From Labrenzia sp. CE80 (GTDB lineage: Bacteria; Pseudomonadota; Alphaproteobacteria; Rhizobiales; Stappiaceae), in the NCBI RefSeq assembly GCF_009650605.1, contig NZ_WAJT01000003.1:248001-312000 (forward strand): DNA of 64,000 nt, read 5' to 3'. The notes under the pieces were generated by a model, which saw nothing but the letters and a program-made list of their open reading frames with translations, did no database searches and had not been told where the DNA came from. Position 1 is the stretch's first letter. Each line of letters begins with the position of its first letter. Positions 61,406-64,000 of the stretch are shown piece after piece. The position numbers and the translations under genes were made by a program.

Positions 61406-62446
61406 CTATCTCCCGCCAAAGGAAATTGGCGGGAGAACGCCCAGGGGCAAAAATCCCAGATTAACCTGGCCATCGCGCAGGTTCAAAGGCAGGCGAATCA
61501 TTGACCGGCCGTTCTCATCGGCTGTCCGCTGCCCAAACGACAGTGCGGCTCCGCGCATGGCATCCAGGCTGGGAGCCGCTTCTGGAAAGATCGACGCTAC
61601 AAACATCGCCAGCTGGTCCACTCCCGCAAGAGAAAGATCCACCTTTCCCGAAAGCCGTCCATCCCGGTCCAACACAAGATCACCCGTCGCGGTAACGGCC
61701 ATTTCCTGATTGCCAATGGAGGCCCACGCCAGACGGAACGGCAGGGATCCGTCGGACGACCGCCTCAGGCTATCGATGGGCGCGCCTTGTAGAAGGGTCA
61801 TGCCATCTTCCAGTTGCAGATGCAATTTCGCATCCAGCGGTTCAGGAAGAGAGGGCAGCAAGTCTGAATCGGCCCGATTAAGTGAAACAAACACTTCCAG
61901 AGTTTCCAGCGCGCCGGGGAGGGGCCTTAGATGAAATGAGGCACCATCGGCCAGCAGACCAGCCTCAGGCCGCGATCCGGCCAGAGCCAAGGAGACATTT
62001 TCGATCACCACATCGACCTGCTCGATGGAGGAGGTCGAATAGATGACGCTCGAGCGCGCACTCTCCCAGTGCGCCTCGCCCGTCAATCCGGTCAGCGGAT
62101 CTTCAAACCGGGCCGGGCCGGCCGCTTCCGCAATGACATGCCAAGGATTGTAGACAAGAGCGACGGTTCTCAGCGCGTTGAAGTCCGTCGTTCGCCCCCG
62201 CGAATCGGCAAAAGCTGGTTCCGCGCAGCTGACTTCAAAGCGAAATGGAAAGCCGCCGATCGGCATGTCCGAACACGAAATGGTCTGTCCAGTCTGACCG
62301 AGCCGGGCAATCTGGTGATCGATCTGCTCACGCAGCACACCACGCATGTAGAACCAGGCACCGCTCCACAACAAAATGGTCACCAGAACCGCCGCTGCGA
62401 GCAAGATGTAACGGATCTTCAAGTTGCGCTTTGGCCCTGCATCCAA
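61406..62446 (-). CDS. DUF2125 domain-containing membrane-anchored protein
   Basis: A 346-residue protein with one N-terminal membrane helix (ILLAAAVLVTILLWSGAWFYM) and a large periplasmic part made of beta-strands (CSDMPIGGFPFRFEVSC, with two cysteines that may pair). This matches DUF2125, widespread in Alphaproteobacteria and of unknown function. The overall plan recalls AsmA-like or lipid-handling envelope proteins, but that is weak. The start is a TTG with GGGAG 7 nt upstream. Confidence 0.85.
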   Translation of the reverse strand: MDAGPKRNLKIRYILLAAAVLVTILLWSGAWFYMRGVLREQIDHQIARLGQTGQTISCSDMPIGGFPFRFEVSCAEPAFADSRGRTTDFNALRTVALVYNPWHVIAEAAGPARFEDPLTGLTGEAHWESARSSVIYSTSSIEQVDVVIENVSLALAGSRPEAGLLADGASFHLRPLPGALETLEVFVSLNRADSDLLPSLPEPLDAKLHLQLEDGMTLLQGAPIDSLRRSSDGSLPFRLAWASIGNQEMAVTATGDLVLDRDGRLSGKVDLSLAGVDQLAMFVASIFPEAAPSLDAMRGAALSFGQRTADENGRSMIRLPLNLRDGQVNLGFLPLGVLPPISFGGR

Positions 62447-62569
62447 GACGGTTCTCCCATTTCAGTCAGTCGATCGTTGCGGTTCACGGTTCTGTTTCCC
62501 ATCTCTGCATTGCAAGCGGCAGACGCCATTGTTATTCGAACGTCTTGGACCGCAATACAAAGGACGGAT

Positions 62570-63094
62570 ATGAGCGATTTCTGGGTGTTTGGCTATGGTT
62601 CTTTGATGTGGAACCCCGGCTTTGATCATACAAGAAGCCAACAAGCCCTGTTGCGTGGCGCCCATCGCTCTCTATGTGTCTACTCCTGGGTCCATCGCGG
62701 AACGGAAGAAAGACCTGGCCTTGTCTTTGGCCTTGATCGCGGCGGCGCCTGTCGCGGCATGGCCTACAAGGTATCAGCTTCGGACCGGGATCAGACCATC
62801 GAATATCTGCGCGCCCGCGAACAGGTGACCATGGTCTACCTTGAAGCCTGGCGTAGGATCACATTGCAAGACGGCGAAACCGTGAATGCGCTGACCTATA
62901 TGGTCGACCGGAAACATCCCCAATACGCAGGCGCTCTACCGCTGGACGAACAGCTCGGCATCGTTATGGAGGCCGTCGGCAAATCCGGCCGAAATCCGGA
63001 ATATGTTCTGAACACGGCCAGCCATCTCGGGGAGCTCGGCATCCGGGACCACAATGTCGCCTGGCTAGCCTCACGCTTGGACGAAACCCGCTAG
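62570..63094 (+). CDS. Gamma-glutamylcyclotransferase, ChaC-like
   Basis: A 174-residue enzyme. VFGYGSLMWNPGF is the substrate-binding YGSL loop. The GMAYKVS and EYLRAREQ segments, with a Glu in the usual catalytic region, fit ChaC, which releases 5-oxoproline and Cys-Gly from glutathione. AAGGA is 5 nt before the ATG at 62570; an open frame extends upstream to 62069 without similarity. With the GST at the left end, it hints at glutathione metabolism but is not linked to it. Confidence 0.9.
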   Translation: MSDFWVFGYGSLMWNPGFDHTRSQQALLRGAHRSLCVYSWVHRGTEERPGLVFGLDRGGACRGMAYKVSASDRDQTIEYLRAREQVTMVYLEAWRRITLQDGETVNALTYMVDRKHPQYAGALPLDEQLGIVMEAVGKSGRNPEYVLNTASHLGELGIRDHNVAWLASRLDETR

Positions 63095-63104
63095 GCGCGG
63101 CTGA

Positions 63105-63872
63105 TCAATCTGCAGCCACCGGCCGCAAGTCGGCGAGCAAGGGTGAAGGTCGAGCTTCTCCCCGGGCTTCCTCACACAGCTCTTCGGTGGCAGTCTCGAT
63201 CGTCTCCACAAGCGTTGCGTGGAACACATCCGGCGCCAGCCCCGGCTGAATGGGCGGCAGGATGTTCACCAGAACCGTCCCCGGATAGAGCATCCAGGAC
63301 GCCCGTGGCCAATAAAGCCCGGCGTTGAGCGCGACCGGTAAGACCGGACAGTCGAGATCCCGGTATAGATGGGCGATGCCAAATTTGTACTTTGGCTCTG
63401 CACCGACAGGACGCCGGGTCCCTTCCGGAAAAATCATGATCTGACGATCTTCGGAAATCGCTTCCTTTGCAGCAATCATCATTTCGGCCAGGGCAGCAGA
63501 GCGCTTGCCGCGATTGATCGGGATCTGGCGAAATTTCGCCGTGTACCAGCCGAAAATCGGGATCCAGCGGAGCTCACGCTTCAAGATATATGTCGGATCT
63601 GGAAACTCGGGAATAAGCGCGAAGGTCTCCCAGGCCGACTGGTGCTTGGACGCGACGATATAGCCGCCCTCCGGAATATTCTCCCGTCCCCAAACCTCGA
63701 CCTTCAGACCAACGATAAATCTGAGCAGCGCCAGATTGAACCAGGACCAGACAGGCACAATCCACCACCCCCAACGGCGCGGCAACAAAAACACCGGCGA
63801 AAAGAGCACCATCAGGACAAAGGTCGAGAGATAAAACAGGATCTGGAAAAGCGTCGAGCGCAGAAGAAGCAT
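63105..63872 (-). CDS. PlsC-like 1-acyl-sn-glycerol-3-phosphate acyltransferase
   Basis: A 255-residue membrane-bound lysophospholipid acyltransferase. Motif I reads KHQSAWET, so the catalytic pair is H77-x4-E82 instead of the usual HX4D. Motif II is GWYTAKFRQIPINR, motif III FPEGTRRPVG and motif IV PVLPVALNAG. Two hydrophobic segments lie at about 8-28 and 33-52. The ATG at 63872 (MLLLRSTLFQ) fits homologs; an earlier ATG at 63929 would add 19 residues. Confidence 0.9.
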   Translation of the reverse strand: MLLLRSTLFQILFYLSTFVLMVLFSPVFLLPRRWGWWIVPVWSWFNLALLRFIVGLKVEVWGRENIPEGGYIVASKHQSAWETFALIPEFPDPTYILKRELRWIPIFGWYTAKFRQIPINRGKRSAALAEMMIAAKEAISEDRQIMIFPEGTRRPVGAEPKYKFGIAHLYRDLDCPVLPVALNAGLYWPRASWMLYPGTVLVNILPPIQPGLAPDVFHATLVETIETATEELCEEARGEARPSPLLADLRPVAAD

Positions 63873-63937
63873 GTTACCTGGCCGTTTGCAGCGGACAAAA
63901 GGGAGCACGGCGAACGCCGGAGACATCACACGTCTTG

Positions 63938-64000
63938 TTAAAAGGACGTGAGGTGCGTCGCGACGATCCTGAGACGAGCGAGGGTATACTTCACATACTC
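63938..64000 (-). CDS. C-terminal end of a probable YdcF-like (DUF218) protein, partial
   Basis: The last 20 codons (EYVKYTLARLRIVATHLTSF) and a TAA stop enter from the right edge. A YdcF/DUF218 gene usually stands upstream of this plsC-like gene in Hyphomicrobiales, and the basic, hydrophobic tail fits, but 20 residues are too few for certainty. Confidence 0.4.
   Translation of the reverse strand, partial: EYVKYTLARLRIVATHLTSF

Noticed and set aside
1..64000. CRISPR arrays, insertion sequences, prophage or toxin-antitoxin and defence modules
   Set aside because: No regularly spaced repeats, transposase, phage structural gene or defence-type domain cluster found on reading the window.

Overview
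The window is a 64 kb piece of an alphaproteobacterial chromosome, fairly GC-rich and densely coded. Several features point to the Hyphomicrobiales and, within them, to a marine Roseibium/Labrenzia-like (Stappiaceae) genome. These are the dapF-mtaB-ftsY run, the short-type argC next to leuD, the giant NAD-glutamate dehydrogenase, the helicase/S4/fdxA/carD/M48/rpoH block, the heparinase-like gene between rsmB and purH, and a CenR/OtpR-type regulator followed by a cyclic-nucleotide-binding protein. The genus is inferred from remembered gene order and protein sequence; no search was run. Almost everything looks like stable core genome. There is no integrase, transposase, phage gene or CRISPR array.

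Layout. 1-1.6 kb: an hxlR-GST-DUF899 redox/detoxification cluster. 1.7-5.2 kb: the ftsY-mtaB-dapF operon (SRP receptor, tRNA methylthiolation, lysine/peptidoglycan precursor). 5.3-9.1 kb: envelope and stress genes (YpfJ-type metalloprotease, L,D-transpeptidase, CenR/OtpR-like regulator plus cNMP-binding protein, MsrQ). 9.2-11.5 kb: leuD, argC and an AhpD-like peroxidase. 11.6-17.8 kb: NAD-GDH and an MFS permease. 18.1-19.9 kb: a two-gene unit of an LCM-type carboxyl methyltransferase and a fusion of a LuxI/FeeM-like acyl-amino-acid synthase domain to a cAMP-type binding domain; this is the most unusual locus in the window. 20.2-28.8 kb: a chemoreceptor, purH, heparinase II/III-like protein, rsmB and htpX. 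28.9-36.8 kb: an SdhAF4-like factor, SGNH hydrolase, aminotransferase, ftsK, lolA, an orphan CphA-like ATP-grasp enzyme and acuI.

36.9-46.2 kb: a DCC protein, tRNA-Arg(CCU), an SNase-like protein coupled to an M48 lipoprotein-type protease, rpoH2, carD, fdxA, an S4 RNA-binding gene that appears to start with CTG, and a SUV3-like helicase. 46.8-52.6 kb: a LuxR-type regulator with no luxI beside it, pyruvate carboxylase, a glutamine amidotransferase and TerB. 52.9-58.6 kb: an iron-acquisition type operon (Cys-rich unknown, imelysin, di-heme DUF1111, second imelysin, Tat-exported DUF1513). 58.7-64 kb: DUF1737, a CitE-like lyase, a DMT exporter, GNAT, DUF2125, ChaC-like cyclotransferase, PlsC-like acyltransferase and the last codons of a probable YdcF-like gene.

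Main hypothesis. The 18.1-19.9 kb pair has the parts needed to make an N-acyl amino acid and methylate its carboxylate, giving a neutral amphiphilic signal such as an N-acyl amino acid methyl ester. Synthesis may be gated by a cyclic nucleotide, and transcription is possibly driven from a dyad near position -42. This is inference from domain content, residues and gene spacing, and it can be tested directly.
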